From the NCBI GenBank assembly GCA_024692605.1, contig JAILMQ010000107.1:1-34219 (forward strand): 34,219 bases of DNA, given 5' to 3'. The notes under the pieces were generated by a model. The model searched no databases. It was not told the origin of the DNA and worked only from the letters and a program-made list of their open reading frames with translations. Positions within the stretch are counted from its first letter, which is position 1; every line of letters begins with the position of its first letter. Source of the DNA: Eubacterium sp. Its GTDB lineage: Bacteria > Bacillota > Clostridia > Lachnospirales > Lachnospiraceae. Made by a program: the position numbers and the translations under genes. Positions 16,377 through 26,248 of the stretch are shown piece after piece.

Positions 16377-16772
16377 TCAGATTGGAAATATATTTCTGAG
16401 TATTCCATATATCACCAAAAGTCCCAGATATATAAACAGTATTATCTCATTAGTTTTATTGATCTTTTTCGTTGATTCATTCAGATAAAAGAAATAGATT
16501 ACTTCATAAACTATGTATGGAAATGTAATAAAAAGAAATCTGTTATATTCAAAGGCTCTTTTAAAATCAAGCTTAACTGCGGACTGCATCATTCTTGTCA
16601 TTCCACAGGTAGAACATTGCACACCAAAAATCTCGTGGATATAACATTTAAATGAAAAATGTGTATACTTTAATACAAAATAATAGACCACACCGGCAAA
16701 GAATACTATAGCCGTGTCCATTATAGTTCTGTTTCGTATTTCAGCAGGTGTATAGCCCTTGACCTTAGCCAT
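16377..16772 (-). CDS. DUF2752 membrane protein at the end of the ATP synthase operon
   Basis: 131 residues from the ATG at 16772, which overlaps the atpC stop by 8 bases (ATGGCTAA); an upstream in-frame ATG lies within atpC. The core IFGVQCSTCGMTRMMQSAVK matches the DUF2752 signature (C-x2-CGxTR type), flanked by three hydrophobic helices (about residues 18-36, 76-95, 106-126). The family's function is unknown. Overlap with atpC suggests co-translation with the ATP synthase. The last codons are followed by an 18-base tandem copy of the gene end with a second in-frame stop. Confidence 0.8.
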   Translation of the reverse strand: MAKVKGYTPAEIRNRTIMDTAIVFFAGVVYYFVLKYTHFSFKCYIHEIFGVQCSTCGMTRMMQSAVKLDFKRAFEYNRFLFITFPYIVYEVIYFFYLNESTKKINKTNEIILFIYLGLLVIYGILRNIFPI

Positions 16773-17178
16773 TAAAACCACCATCTTTAACCTTGAGTCT
16801 TGCTACTGCTCTCTTAAGACTGGCTTCTGCCAGAGTATATTCCCTGACACTCTTCTTCTGAAGCATTGCCTCTCTTGCTGCAGCTTCCTTGGCCTTTACT
16901 CTTTCTATATCTATTTCATCCGGCCATTCCGCAGAGTCCACAAGAATAAGCACCTCTCCGTCCTCTACTCTCATCATGCCATCTGATACGGCAGCATCAT
17001 GCCACTCACCATCTTCAGTCTGAAACTTAAGCCAACCGGGAATAATGGCCACCACCACGTTCTGATGCATGGCAAGAACACCATAATCCCCGTCAAGAGC
17101 AGGAACTATTAAAGAAACCATTTCTCCTGAATAAAAGGAGTTATCTGCTTCAATTATCCTACAATTAAAAGTTTTCAT
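16765..17178 (-). CDS. atpC: F1 ATP synthase subunit epsilon
   Basis: 137 residues, standard length. The N-terminal beta-sandwich has FYSGEMVSLIVPALDGDYGVLAMHQN, the conserved G-DYGVL-xxH segment that contacts gamma and the c-ring. The C-terminal helical hairpin begins near ERVKAKEAAAREAM and could act as the inhibitory arm. It starts 2 bases after the atpD stop with only a weak AGGT site, consistent with coupling. Confidence 0.96.
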   Translation of the reverse strand: MKTFNCRIIEADNSFYSGEMVSLIVPALDGDYGVLAMHQNVVVAIIPGWLKFQTEDGEWHDAAVSDGMMRVEDGEVLILVDSAEWPDEIDIERVKAKEAAAREAMLQKKSVREYTLAEASLKRAVARLKVKDGGFNG

Positions 17179-17180
17179 AC

Positions 17181-18575
<1,395 letters not shown>

Positions 18576-18601
18576 TCAGCCTCCTTATAAATCAACTTAT
18601 C

Positions 18602-19492
18602 TTACTTTCTCTTTTTCTTCTGAGCCTTAGCTCCGGCTGCAACCTCTGTAATCTCCTGGGTTATAGCTGCCTGTCTGACTCTGTTGTATTCAACCTGGAG
18701 TTCCGCAAGAAGACTTTCCGCATTCTTATTGGCGGAATCCATTGCAGTCATACGGGCATTTTGTTCAGCAGAAAAGCTGTCCACCAGTGCACCATAGATG
18801 TTACCTGCAACATAACCGGGTATAACACGGTTCAGAACCTCATCAACAGAAGGATCAAATTCGTAATGCACATCCTTCACATTTTTCTCTTCCTGCTTCG
18901 TCCAGAACTCACGCCTGTCAAAGGGCAGAAGTCTCATCATCTTAACTTCTGTCAGGAACTCACTGATCATATCACTGTATATGATACGTATCTCATCAAT
19001 CTGCTTATTGTCATACTGTTCCAGAAGTATGGAGCTTATATCACGGGCTCTTGTGAAGGTTGGATTCTGTGCTGTATATAGGAAGGACTGTTCTATGTTA
19101 TAGCCTCTTCTCTGGAAGTATCTTCTTCCGTATTCGCCTACAACATACATTTTAACCTTCTTATGCTTAGCCATCTCCTCTTCTGCAAGCTTTATAACAT
19201 TGTGGTTATATGCTCCTGCAAGTCCCTTATCGGCAGTTATTATAAGATACGCATAGGTCTCTGCCGGTTTTCTTCCGGTTTTGGGATAGAAATAACGACT
19301 TGTTATATCTATCTCCGTCTGGAATATACGACGAATCTCGTGCTCCTGCATATCAAAGAAGGGTCTGGTTTTCTCCAGTTCCTCCTTAGCCTTTCGCATC
19401 TTTGTGGAAGAAATAAGATACATGGCATTTGTAATCTTCTGAGTGTTCTTTACACTGCCTATTCTGTTCTTAATCTCTTTTGTATTAGCCAT
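18602..19492 (-). CDS. atpG: F1 ATP synthase subunit gamma
   Basis: 296 residues. The rotor shaft shows the conserved N-terminal helix NTKEIKNRIGSVKNTQKITNAM, the central ITADKGLAGAYNHN, and the C-terminal coiled-coil segment ARMTAMDSANKNAESLLAEL followed by YNRVRQAAITQEI. Length and order fit the family. The ribosome site before the ATG is weak, and the gene lies 19 bases after the atpA stop, so translation may be coupled. Confidence 0.97.
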   Translation of the reverse strand: MANTKEIKNRIGSVKNTQKITNAMYLISSTKMRKAKEELEKTRPFFDMQEHEIRRIFQTEIDITSRYFYPKTGRKPAETYAYLIITADKGLAGAYNHNVIKLAEEEMAKHKKVKMYVVGEYGRRYFQRRGYNIEQSFLYTAQNPTFTRARDISSILLEQYDNKQIDEIRIIYSDMISEFLTEVKMMRLLPFDRREFWTKQEEKNVKDVHYEFDPSVDEVLNRVIPGYVAGNIYGALVDSFSAEQNARMTAMDSANKNAESLLAELQVEYNRVRQAAITQEITEVAAGAKAQKKKRK

Positions 19493-19511
19493 ATCTATTT
19501 ACCGCATATAT

Positions 19512-21263
19512 TTATACTTCGTAACTCTCTTTGAATTTAAGTGCCGCATCAATGATAGCCTTTTTATCATCATCTGATAACTGTCCGGTAGAATCAATCT
19601 GCTTGCACATAGCATCCTCTTCCTCATGGAAGTACTCCAGAAGTTTATTTCTGAAATCGGAAATGTTATCAACCGGAATATCCTGCATAACATGTGCAGT
19701 TGCCGAAACCAGCATAATAACCTGCTCATGAAGCTTGAACGGATTATTCTGAGGCTGACGCAGAAGCTGCATAAGCCCCTGTCCATAAACAAGCTGTTTC
19801 TTTGTTGCATCATCCAGATCACTGGAGAACTGTGTGAATATCTCCATCTCACGATACTGTGCAAGATCAAGACGAAGACTACCTGCAGCCTTCTTCATTG
19901 CCTTTGTCTGAGCCGCTCCACCAACACGGGATACGGAAAGACCGACGTTAACAGCAGGTCTCTGTCCGGCAAAGAACAGATCACTCTCAAGGAATATCTG
20001 ACCATCTGTTATGGAAATGATATTTGTTGGAATATAAGCAGAAACATCTCCTGCCTGAGTCTCAACTATAGGAAGTGCTGTAATACTTCCACCGCCCTTT
20101 TCATCTGAAAGACGCGCAGATCTCTCAAGAAGTCTTGAGTGCAGATAGAATACATCTCCCGGATAAGCCTCACGTCCCGGTGATCTTTCCAGAAGAAGTG
20201 ACAAGGCTCTATAAGCTATAGCATGCTTTGACAGATCATCATAAACTATAAGTACATCTTTACCCTTCCACATGAAGTATTCTGCCATAGCAGCACCTGC
20301 ATATGGAGCGATGTACTGAATAGGGGCTGTCTCAGATGCATTTGCTGCAACGACTATTGTATAGTCCATAGCCTCTTTCTTTTTAAGAGTTCCCACCAGC
20401 TGGGCAACACTACTTGCCTTCTGTCCAATGGCAACATATATACAGATAACTCCGTTATCCTTTTGATTAAGTATTGTATCAAGTGCAATAGCAGTCTTAC
20501 CGGTCTGTCTGTCACCGATAATAAGCTCACGCTGTCCTCTTCCAATAGGGAACATAGAATCAATGGAAAGAATTCCTGTATTCATTGGTGTGTCTACTGA
20601 CTGTCTCTCGATAATTCCGGGAGCCGCAGTCTCAACAGCTCTGTATCCATCAGACTTAATAGGGCCTTCTCCATCTATTGGATTGCCTAAAGGATTTATT
20701 ACTCTTCCAAGGAAATTATCTCCAACAGGGATACCTGCTGTTTTTCCGGTTCTGAGAACACGACTTCCTTCAGTAACATCAGTATCATCACCAAACAGGA
20801 TTACACCGATATCATCAGGTCTCAGTTCCTGAACCATTCCTCTTACACCTGACTCAAATATAACAATCTCTCCGTACATTACGGATTTGAGACCGTCTAC
20901 GAAGACGATTCCGTCTCCAACTGACTTAACATGACCTTCCTCTTCTGCTAAAACCTGAGGTTCCCACTCATGTACACTTGTTTTCATCAGAGATATCAGT
21001 TCTTCTCCGGATGAAACCTTCTCGGCTTTCATCTCTCTCAGCATTTCTTCCAGCTGATGAAGTCTTCCCTCTTTTGTCCAGTCGTACACTTCTTCTCCGA
21101 CCACAAGTTTAAATCCGTTTATAATGCTTTCGTCTTTTATAAACCGGATTTCTACATCTACCCCGTATTTTTTTGAGATAAATGCGTCTAATCTGGATTT
21201 CTGGGCAGCATCAGGTTCTGATGGAGCATAGAGTTTGGCACATAGTATTTTTTCCTCTGCCAC
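19512..21263 (-). CDS. atpA: F1 ATP synthase subunit alpha with an N-terminal delta-like domain (delta-CTD/alpha fusion)
   Basis: 583 residues, about 80 more than a normal alpha (around 502). Residues from about 83 onward are a complete alpha: N-terminal helix, crown beta-barrel with [14 protein letters not shown], Walker A GDRQTGKT at 250-257 (169-176 in E. coli, giving the offset of 81) and the C-terminal helical domain. Residues 1-80 read like the C-terminal domain of subunit delta: [50 protein letters not shown] and [10 protein letters not shown], compared with the usual LTSAxPLS..., DPSLIGG and VIDGSV...L patterns. No separate atpH lies in the operon. The start is a GTG immediately after the atpF stop with AGGAG 10 bases upstream. 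Fused domains would be present three times per F1, while only one peripheral stalk is needed. Confidence 0.93.
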   Translation of the reverse strand: MAEEKILCAKLYAPSEPDAAQKSRLDAFISKKYGVDVEIRFIKDESIINGFKLVVGEEVYDWTKEGRLHQLEEMLREMKAEKVSSGEELISLMKTSVHEWEPQVLAEEEGHVKSVGDGIVFVDGLKSVMYGEIVIFESGVRGMVQELRPDDIGVILFGDDTDVTEGSRVLRTGKTAGIPVGDNFLGRVINPLGNPIDGEGPIKSDGYRAVETAAPGIIERQSVDTPMNTGILSIDSMFPIGRGQRELIIGDRQTGKTAIALDTILNQKDNGVICIYVAIGQKASSVAQLVGTLKKKEAMDYTIVVAANASETAPIQYIAPYAGAAMAEYFMWKGKDVLIVYDDLSKHAIAYRALSLLLERSPGREAYPGDVFYLHSRLLERSARLSDEKGGGSITALPIVETQAGDVSAYIPTNIISITDGQIFLESDLFFAGQRPAVNVGLSVSRVGGAAQTKAMKKAAGSLRLDLAQYREMEIFTQFSSDLDDATKKQLVYGQGLMQLLRQPQNNPFKLHEQVIMLVSATAHVMQDIPVDNISDFRNKLLEYFHEEEDAMCKQIDSTGQLSDDDKKAIIDAALKFKESYEV

Positions 21264-21746
21264 TTAACTTTCGCTCCTTTCAGCATTATCAAGAAACATG
21301 TCATATGCTTCACTTGTACTACCTGCGAGAACAACCTTACGGGTTGCCTCTTCAACCATTTCTGTTATATCCTTCTTAGCTGATTCAACGATTGCCTGTC
21401 TCTGGTTTTCAGCATCCTTTTTAGCATCTTCAATGATCTTGTTTGCAGCTGCCTTTGCTTCAGCCTCTGCATCTGTTCGCATTGCTGCTATATCCATAGA
21501 TGCTTTCTTCTTCTGCTGTGAGATCTCGGCATCAACATTTTTCAGCTTTTCTTCATATTCAACATTCTTCTGCTCAGCTTCAGATAACTTCTGCTTAGCT
21601 GCTTCATCTATCTCTTTATAATGATCTTCTCTTTCCTGCATGATCTTTTTTACCGGCGCATATATGATAATATAAAGACCTGCGAAAAGAAGAACCACAT
21701 TAAACATATGCAGTAGAATCTGTGTAAAATCTATTCCTAATGGCAT
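21264..21746 (-). CDS. atpF: Fo ATP synthase subunit b
   Basis: 160 residues, normal length. One N-terminal membrane helix (about 9-30, LLHMFNVVLLFAGLYIIIYAPV) is followed by a long charged coiled coil (about 36-140) that forms the peripheral stalk. The C-terminus is short and shows no fused delta domain, unlike the mycobacterial b-delta fusion. It is followed directly, with no gap, by the GTG of atpA. GAGG lies 8 bases before the ATG. Confidence 0.95.
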   Translation of the reverse strand: MPLGIDFTQILLHMFNVVLLFAGLYIIIYAPVKKIMQEREDHYKEIDEAAKQKLSEAEQKNVEYEEKLKNVDAEISQQKKKASMDIAAMRTDAEAEAKAAANKIIEDAKKDAENQRQAIVESAKKDITEMVEEATRKVVLAGSTSEAYDMFLDNAERSES

Positions 21747-21795
21747 TTTTCTTACCTCGCTTTTTATATATAAAGGTATTCAATCAAATTCTTCG

Positions 21796-22164
21796 TTATA
21801 GGACAAATATGATCAGAATTGATACAACCAGTGCATAAAGAACAGCTGTCTCGATAAATACGACACCAAGGATCATAGTTGTTCTGATCTTACCCTCTGC
21901 CTCAGGCTGACGGGCAATACCCTCTGCTGACTTACCAACGCAGAGTCCCATACCAATTGTACCAAGACCTGCTGCTACACCGATTGAAATAGCTGCTGCA
22001 ACTGCCTTTCCTGCAGTTGAGCTGTCTGCAGCTTCCTCTGTTTCTTCTGTTGCTGTAGTCTCTTCTGCTGCATAGGATACTGCTGCAGGTACTACTGCTG
22101 AGAAAAATGCAAATGCTGCAAAGAAAAGTGCAGCTGTTATAATTGATTTCTTTAAAAGCTTCAT
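21796..22164 (-). CDS. atpE: Fo ATP synthase subunit c with signal peptide and acidic N-terminal tail
   Basis: 122 residues from the ATG at 22164 (AGAGG 7 bases upstream), against 70-90 for ordinary c subunits. Residues 1-32 are a Sec-like signal peptide (MKLLKK, hydrophobic core, SYA cleavage). Residues 33-48 are acidic (AEETTATEETEEAADS). The two c-ring helices follow: a glycine-rich helix 1 (about 52-80), the polar loop ARQPEAEG, and helix 2 with the ion-carrying glutamate E105 in VFIETAVLY. The N-terminus of c faces outside, so a cleaved signal leaving an acidic outer tail is topologically sensible. The helix-1 Gln of Na+-binding rings is Met72 here, favouring H+ as the coupling ion (inference). 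Confidence 0.93.
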   Translation of the reverse strand: MKLLKKSIITAALFFAAFAFFSAVVPAAVSYAAEETTATEETEEAADSSTAGKAVAAAISIGVAAGLGTIGMGLCVGKSAEGIARQPEAEGKIRTTMILGVVFIETAVLYALVVSILIIFVL

Positions 22165-22215
22165 TTTTTTACCTCTTTCTATTTCATTCAAATTTTATGA
22201 TCACATGGCAGAAGC

Positions 22216-23061
22216 CTAAGCTGCGGCTGCCACGTCGGTTTTCTTCTTTTTCTTTGATTTCTTTTCATGAACTTCTGATACTTCACCATAGTATATGGAG
22301 GTCAGCATCGTAAGGACATAAGCCTGCACAACTGCATGGATCAGTGTAAACAGAACACCTACCAGAACAGGAACTACAAAGCTGAGTTTGATCGTGTAAT
22401 AAACCAGCTCCGTTACAAGCGTACCTGACAGGAGTGCACAGAAAAGACGGAAGCTCATGGATATCGGAAGTGAAAACTCTTTTAGTGTAAGTCCTACTCC
22501 CTTTATTTTATTGTTCCTTATACCACCTGACATGATGAATCCATATGAGAACACACCCATGGCAATAGCTCCGTTTATATCACAAAGCGGTGCCGGAAGT
22601 GACATGGAATGTCCGGCAGTTGTGGGCCATTGCACTCCGAAAAGTTCAAAGATAGTTCCCACGAAGATGTATGATCCTGCTGCGAATACATACGCTCCAA
22701 GGACACCATTAAGATGCGGACTGTTCGTTTTGGCCAGATTGTCAAAATATCCTACCCATGTTTCAATAACTATCTGGAATTTACCGGGTACGGTTTTGAA
22801 ACGTGGTACAGCAAATATTCTTATAAGCAAAGCCAGAATAAGAAGTATGGCTGTTACTAGATATGCTGAAATAAGTGAAGGGTTCACCGTAAGTCCGAAG
22901 AAATTCATCTTATTATCTTCATGAAGAACGGCATCTCTCATCACGACTTTTATACTTTCGTGATTTCCTCCTCCCCTGCTTGTGATAATACTTCCGACCA
23001 GGAGCAGTACCAGAACTATGCTCACTACTACGATAAATCTGGTTCTTTTTCCCTTGTCCAA
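22216..23061 (-). CDS. atpB: Fo ATP synthase subunit a
   Basis: 281 residues with five or six membrane helices. The essential arginine lies in MSFRLFCALLSGTLV and the following helix has IHAVVQAYVLTMLTSIYY, the two half-channel helices facing the c-ring. The DINGAIAMG motif is also typical. The C-terminus is unusually basic (a KKSKKKKK run) before an alanine tail. The start is a TTG at 23061 with AGGAG 7 bases upstream. No atpI precedes it; it is the first gene of the operon. Confidence 0.96.
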   Translation of the reverse strand: MDKGKRTRFIVVVSIVLVLLLVGSIITSRGGGNHESIKVVMRDAVLHEDNKMNFFGLTVNPSLISAYLVTAILLILALLIRIFAVPRFKTVPGKFQIVIETWVGYFDNLAKTNSPHLNGVLGAYVFAAGSYIFVGTIFELFGVQWPTTAGHSMSLPAPLCDINGAIAMGVFSYGFIMSGGIRNNKIKGVGLTLKEFSLPISMSFRLFCALLSGTLVTELVYYTIKLSFVVPVLVGVLFTLIHAVVQAYVLTMLTSIYYGEVSEVHEKKSKKKKKTDVAAAA

Positions 23062-23096
23062 ATCTTTTCTCCTTTCTTCCTCTTTCTACAGATTCG

Positions 23097-23153
23097 GATG
23101 TATCTTTAAATGTGTATTTAAGCCACTTTTACAGGATACATCATCCCTCCGAA
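23097..23153 (-). promoter_or_regulatory. Leader hairpin of the ATP synthase operon
   Basis: GATGTATC (23097-23104) pairs with GATACATC (23135-23142), and the outer TTCG (23093-23096) with CGAA (23150-23153), across an asymmetric internal loop. It occupies much of the roughly 96-base leader between the predicted start of transcription and the atpB ribosome site. Confidence 0.4.
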
Positions 23154-23163
23154 ACATCATTTA

Positions 23164-23192
23164 AGTATAAAACAAAAAAAGAACAGTTACAA
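23164..23192 (-). promoter_or_regulatory. Putative promoter of the ATP synthase operon
   Basis: Minus-strand -35 TTGTAA (23187-23192), a 17-base spacer and -10 TATACT (23164-23169). The -35 box lies inside the terminator hairpin of the upstream rhomboid gene, so terminator and promoter share bases. Transcription would begin near 23157. Confidence 0.65.
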
Positions 23193-23216
23193 GTATATAT
23201 TACTTATAACTGTTCT
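23180..23216 (-). terminator. Rho-independent terminator after the rhomboid gene
   Basis: Stem AGAACAGTTA (23180-23189) with TAACTGTTCT (23207-23216), extended by AAGTA/TACTT, with a TATAT loop. On the minus strand it is followed by TTTTTTTGTTTT. It closes the lon-rhomboid unit just before the ATP synthase operon. Confidence 0.85.
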
Positions 23217-23260
23217 CAGTACCCTTCTCATATAAACTAACATATAATTCTTTTAATTAC

Positions 23261-23833
23261 TTACTTTCTGGAATTCATTATCTGTCCGATTCCCGCTCCA
23301 CAGAGTCCTCCGATAATATGTGTCAGCTGGGATATATTATCATGCCTTGTCACCATACTCCATACCTCAGCCCCAAGGTATATTACCATAACCAGAATCA
23401 TGGATATAGGAATCTCCCCACGTCTCAGATCTGTTGCTGAAACAAGGATTATCATCATAAACACAATTCCGCTGGCTCCAAGAAGTGCAACTCCCGGAAA
23501 GAATATGATATTTACAAGTCCGGATATAACAGCCACTATTCCAAAAGCTTCCAGCAGGGTTGAACCGCCATACTTTTCTTCAAGCACAGGCCCCAGCAGC
23601 AGGAAGAGTGTCATATTGGAAGCATAATGTGCCAGAGACGAATGTCCGAGAACATGGCCAAATAATCTTATAAACCATGCTACACTTATCTTACTTCTAT
23701 AAACCTCAAAAAACAGCCTGGTGCTTTTTCCCTTTGTTATCATTCCAACCACCAGTACTATAAAAGATACCAGTGCAAATGTAAGGGTTACCGGTGCATT
23801 ATATGTAAATGCCAGTTTTCTTCTGTCTGCCAT
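23261..23833 (-). CDS. Rhomboid-family intramembrane serine protease
   Basis: 190 residues with six hydrophobic segments. The catalytic serine lies in LLGASGIVFMM (GxSG motif) and the catalytic histidine in THIIGGLCG. The HSSLAHYASNM segment on helix 2 supplies the H-x4-H-x3-N oxyanion residues. These enzymes cleave transmembrane helices of other proteins; the substrate here is unknown. GGAGG lies before the ATG, 20 bases after the lon stop, so lon and this gene are likely one protease operon. Confidence 0.9.
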   Translation of the reverse strand: MADRRKLAFTYNAPVTLTFALVSFIVLVVGMITKGKSTRLFFEVYRSKISVAWFIRLFGHVLGHSSLAHYASNMTLFLLLGPVLEEKYGGSTLLEAFGIVAVISGLVNIIFFPGVALLGASGIVFMMIILVSATDLRRGEIPISMILVMVIYLGAEVWSMVTRHDNISQLTHIIGGLCGAGIGQIMNSRK

Positions 23834-23853
23834 ACCTTTCCTCCACTTTCAGT

Positions 23854-26121
23854 CTAGAATACCTGATTTATTACATCTTTTATTTTCTTAACAGGAACTA
23901 TCTTCAGTTCCTTCTTAACTTCTTCAGCCACATCTTCCAGATCTTCCACATTCTTTTCCGGAATAAATACTGTCTTCACACATGCCCTGACTGCGGCCAT
24001 AAGTTTTTCAGGAAGACCTCCGATAGGCATTACATTTCCCCTGAGACTTACCTCACCTGTCATTGCAATAGAAGGATCTACCGCTCTATTGGTAAAGAGT
24101 GACACAAGTGCTGTAACAATGGTAATGCCCGCTGAAGGGCCATCCTTTGGAACTGCACCTTCAGGAACATGGATATGAAGATCCTTTTCAGCAAGAATCT
24201 TTGTCTCCTCAGGATACATATCCTTTACCAGACTGATGGCTATTTCCACAGACTCCTTCATAACGTCTCCCAGCTGGCCGGTTATTGTAATCTTGCCGGA
24301 ACCGTTTACAGCCTTTGTTTCTATAAAGAGTATCTCTCCTCCCGCCATTGTCCAGGCAAGTCCTGTAACAACTCCGGGGATGGATTTCTTATCTATAATG
24401 TCGTGGCTGAGAGCTCTGTGTCCCAGATATTCACGAAGGCTTTTCGGCTTAACCGAAATCTTCTTTTCATTACCCTTAACCAGCTGAACTGCAGCATATC
24501 TCATAAGATTATCAATCTGTTTCTTAAGACCTCGTACGCCGGACTCCATTGTATAGTCTGCAACAATCTTTTTAATAGAAGTATCTGTTATTGTAAGATT
24601 CTTTTTCTTGATTCCTGCAGCCTTCATAGATTTTGGAATAAGATGCTGTTTTGCTATGTAGAACTTTTCTGTTGCAGTATAACCCGGGAATTCAATTATC
24701 TCCATACGGTTGAGCAGTGGCTCAGGTATGGTGTCTGTTGAATTTGCGGTACATACAAAGAGCACGTCTGAAAGGTCGTAGGGCACATTCATGTAATGAT
24801 CTGTGAAGCTGTTATTCTGCTCCGGATCCAGCACCTCAAGAAGGGCTGATGAAGGGTCTCCGCCATAATCTCTTACAAGTTTATCCACCTCATCCAGTAC
24901 CATTACCGGATTGGAAACTCCGCTTCTCTTCATACCTTCCATTATCCTGCCGGGCATGGCTCCGATGTAAGTACGCCTATGGCCTCTTATTTCTGCCTCG
25001 TCTCTTACACCGCCAAGACTGATACGTACATATTCTCTGCCAAGAGCCTTGGCTATACTTTGACCGATACTTGTTTTTCCTGTTCCCGGTGCTCCTACAA
25101 AAAGAAGTATGGAACCGGACTGTTTCTTATTAAGTGCCATTACTGCCAGCTGCTGAACGATTCTCTGTTTTACCTTCTTAAGGCCGTAATGATCCTCGTC
25201 CAGAATTTTTTCTGCATGTTCCAGATCAATCTTGTTGAACTTTTCATGTTTCCAGGAAAGACTTGTTACAAAATCAAGGTAGTCATAGAGCATTCCATAC
25301 TCATGACCATCCTGTCCCTCCTGCTTCATACGGTTGAGAACCTTTCTGGCTTCTCTTTCAGCAGTCTCATTCATTCCGGATTCATCGATTTCCTTTTCAA
25401 ATCTTCTGACATCGGATATATTTTCAGGATGCATTTCATCCAGCTCCCGCTGAAGGATTTCAATCTGCTTCTTGATGGCATCCTCTCTATAAATATTTTC
25501 ATTTCTCTGCTGCTGCTCAAGCTCCGCATTTTCTGCCACATCCGCCAGCTCCATAAAGCTGTAGGCAGCATGCTCGATAAGGTCATATCTTTCGGAAGCC
25601 TTATCCACTTCAACGATTTCATACTTCTCCTGCCATGTGATGCTGAAGTAACCTGTCATGGAGCAGGCAAGTTCGTTAATGTTCTTCCACTGAAGAATAA
25701 ACCCTCTGGCCCAAAGTCCCCACTGGTAATTCTGGACGAACTTCAGGAATTTATTCTTTATTCTGTCGAATCTGCTCTTTTTGTCCTCAGGCTTCATATC
25801 ATCTATTTCCGGTCTGATTTCTATCTGAGCATCAATATTTCCCTCAGCATTTCTGCTGAAATCAATAAAATTAATTCTATCCTTGGTTCTGACCTTTACA
25901 TTTCCCTCTGAATCCACAGATTCAATACGAGCAATAACACCGATCGGATAAACATCCTCCAGCATAACATCAGCTGTGTCCAGATCATCTCTGAGCATAG
26001 CAAAAGCAATATCACTACCTATATCAAAAGACTCGACATCCCAGCCTTCGATTACCTCTTTTTTGAAATAAAATGTAACATCCGGAAGAAGGATGGTGTC
26101 GTAAATTGGTATTGTAAGCAT
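23854..26121 (-). CDS. lon: ATP-dependent Lon protease
   Basis: 755 residues, slightly short for Lon (about 770-810), with a reduced, diverged N-terminal substrate-binding domain (about 1-190). The AAA+ module has Walker A GAPGTGKT, Walker B VMVLDEVDK and the sensor segment CTANSTDTIPEPLLNRM. The protease domain has the catalytic Ser in PKDGPSAGIT and Lys in GGLPEKLMAA. It degrades misfolded and regulatory proteins in the cytoplasm. GGGGAG lies upstream of the ATG. It faces the divergent HD-GYP gene across 127 bases. Confidence 0.96.
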   Translation of the reverse strand: MLTIPIYDTILLPDVTFYFKKEVIEGWDVESFDIGSDIAFAMLRDDLDTADVMLEDVYPIGVIARIESVDSEGNVKVRTKDRINFIDFSRNAEGNIDAQIEIRPEIDDMKPEDKKSRFDRIKNKFLKFVQNYQWGLWARGFILQWKNINELACSMTGYFSITWQEKYEIVEVDKASERYDLIEHAAYSFMELADVAENAELEQQQRNENIYREDAIKKQIEILQRELDEMHPENISDVRRFEKEIDESGMNETAEREARKVLNRMKQEGQDGHEYGMLYDYLDFVTSLSWKHEKFNKIDLEHAEKILDEDHYGLKKVKQRIVQQLAVMALNKKQSGSILLFVGAPGTGKTSIGQSIAKALGREYVRISLGGVRDEAEIRGHRRTYIGAMPGRIMEGMKRSGVSNPVMVLDEVDKLVRDYGGDPSSALLEVLDPEQNNSFTDHYMNVPYDLSDVLFVCTANSTDTIPEPLLNRMEIIEFPGYTATEKFYIAKQHLIPKSMKAAGIKKKNLTITDTSIKKIVADYTMESGVRGLKKQIDNLMRYAAVQLVKGNEKKISVKPKSLREYLGHRALSHDIIDKKSIPGVVTGLAWTMAGGEILFIETKAVNGSGKITITGQLGDVMKESVEIAISLVKDMYPEETKILAEKDLHIHVPEGAVPKDGPSAGITIVTALVSLFTNRAVDPSIAMTGEVSLRGNVMPIGGLPEKLMAAVRACVKTVFIPEKNVEDLEDVAEEVKKELKIVPVKKIKDVINQVF

Positions 26122-26189
26122 ACTTTCTCCCCTTTTTTTATATAATATAAGACATTATATGCCATTTTAAAAAAAAATACTATGTCAAC

Positions 26190-26218
26190 TTTACAGTTTA
26201 CCCATTTTGAGTTATTAT
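26190..26218 (+). promoter_or_regulatory. Putative promoter of the HD-GYP gene
   Basis: TTTACA (26190-26195), a 17-base spacer and TATTAT (26213-26218); an overlapping TATAAT lies 3 bases further at 26216-26221. Either would give a leader of about 20-25 bases. Confidence 0.5.
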
Positions 26219-26248
26219 AATGGATTAGAGAGTAAATGAAAATCCATT

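Noticed and set aside
21264-21746. Fusion of delta to subunit b as in mycobacteria
   Set aside because: Subunit b has normal length and its short C-terminus lacks any delta-like pattern.
26164-26188. Consensus TTGACA as the lon promoter
   Set aside because: Minus-strand TTGACA at 26183-26188 has no -10 at 16-18 bases; TAAAAT is 13 and TATAAT 23 bases away.
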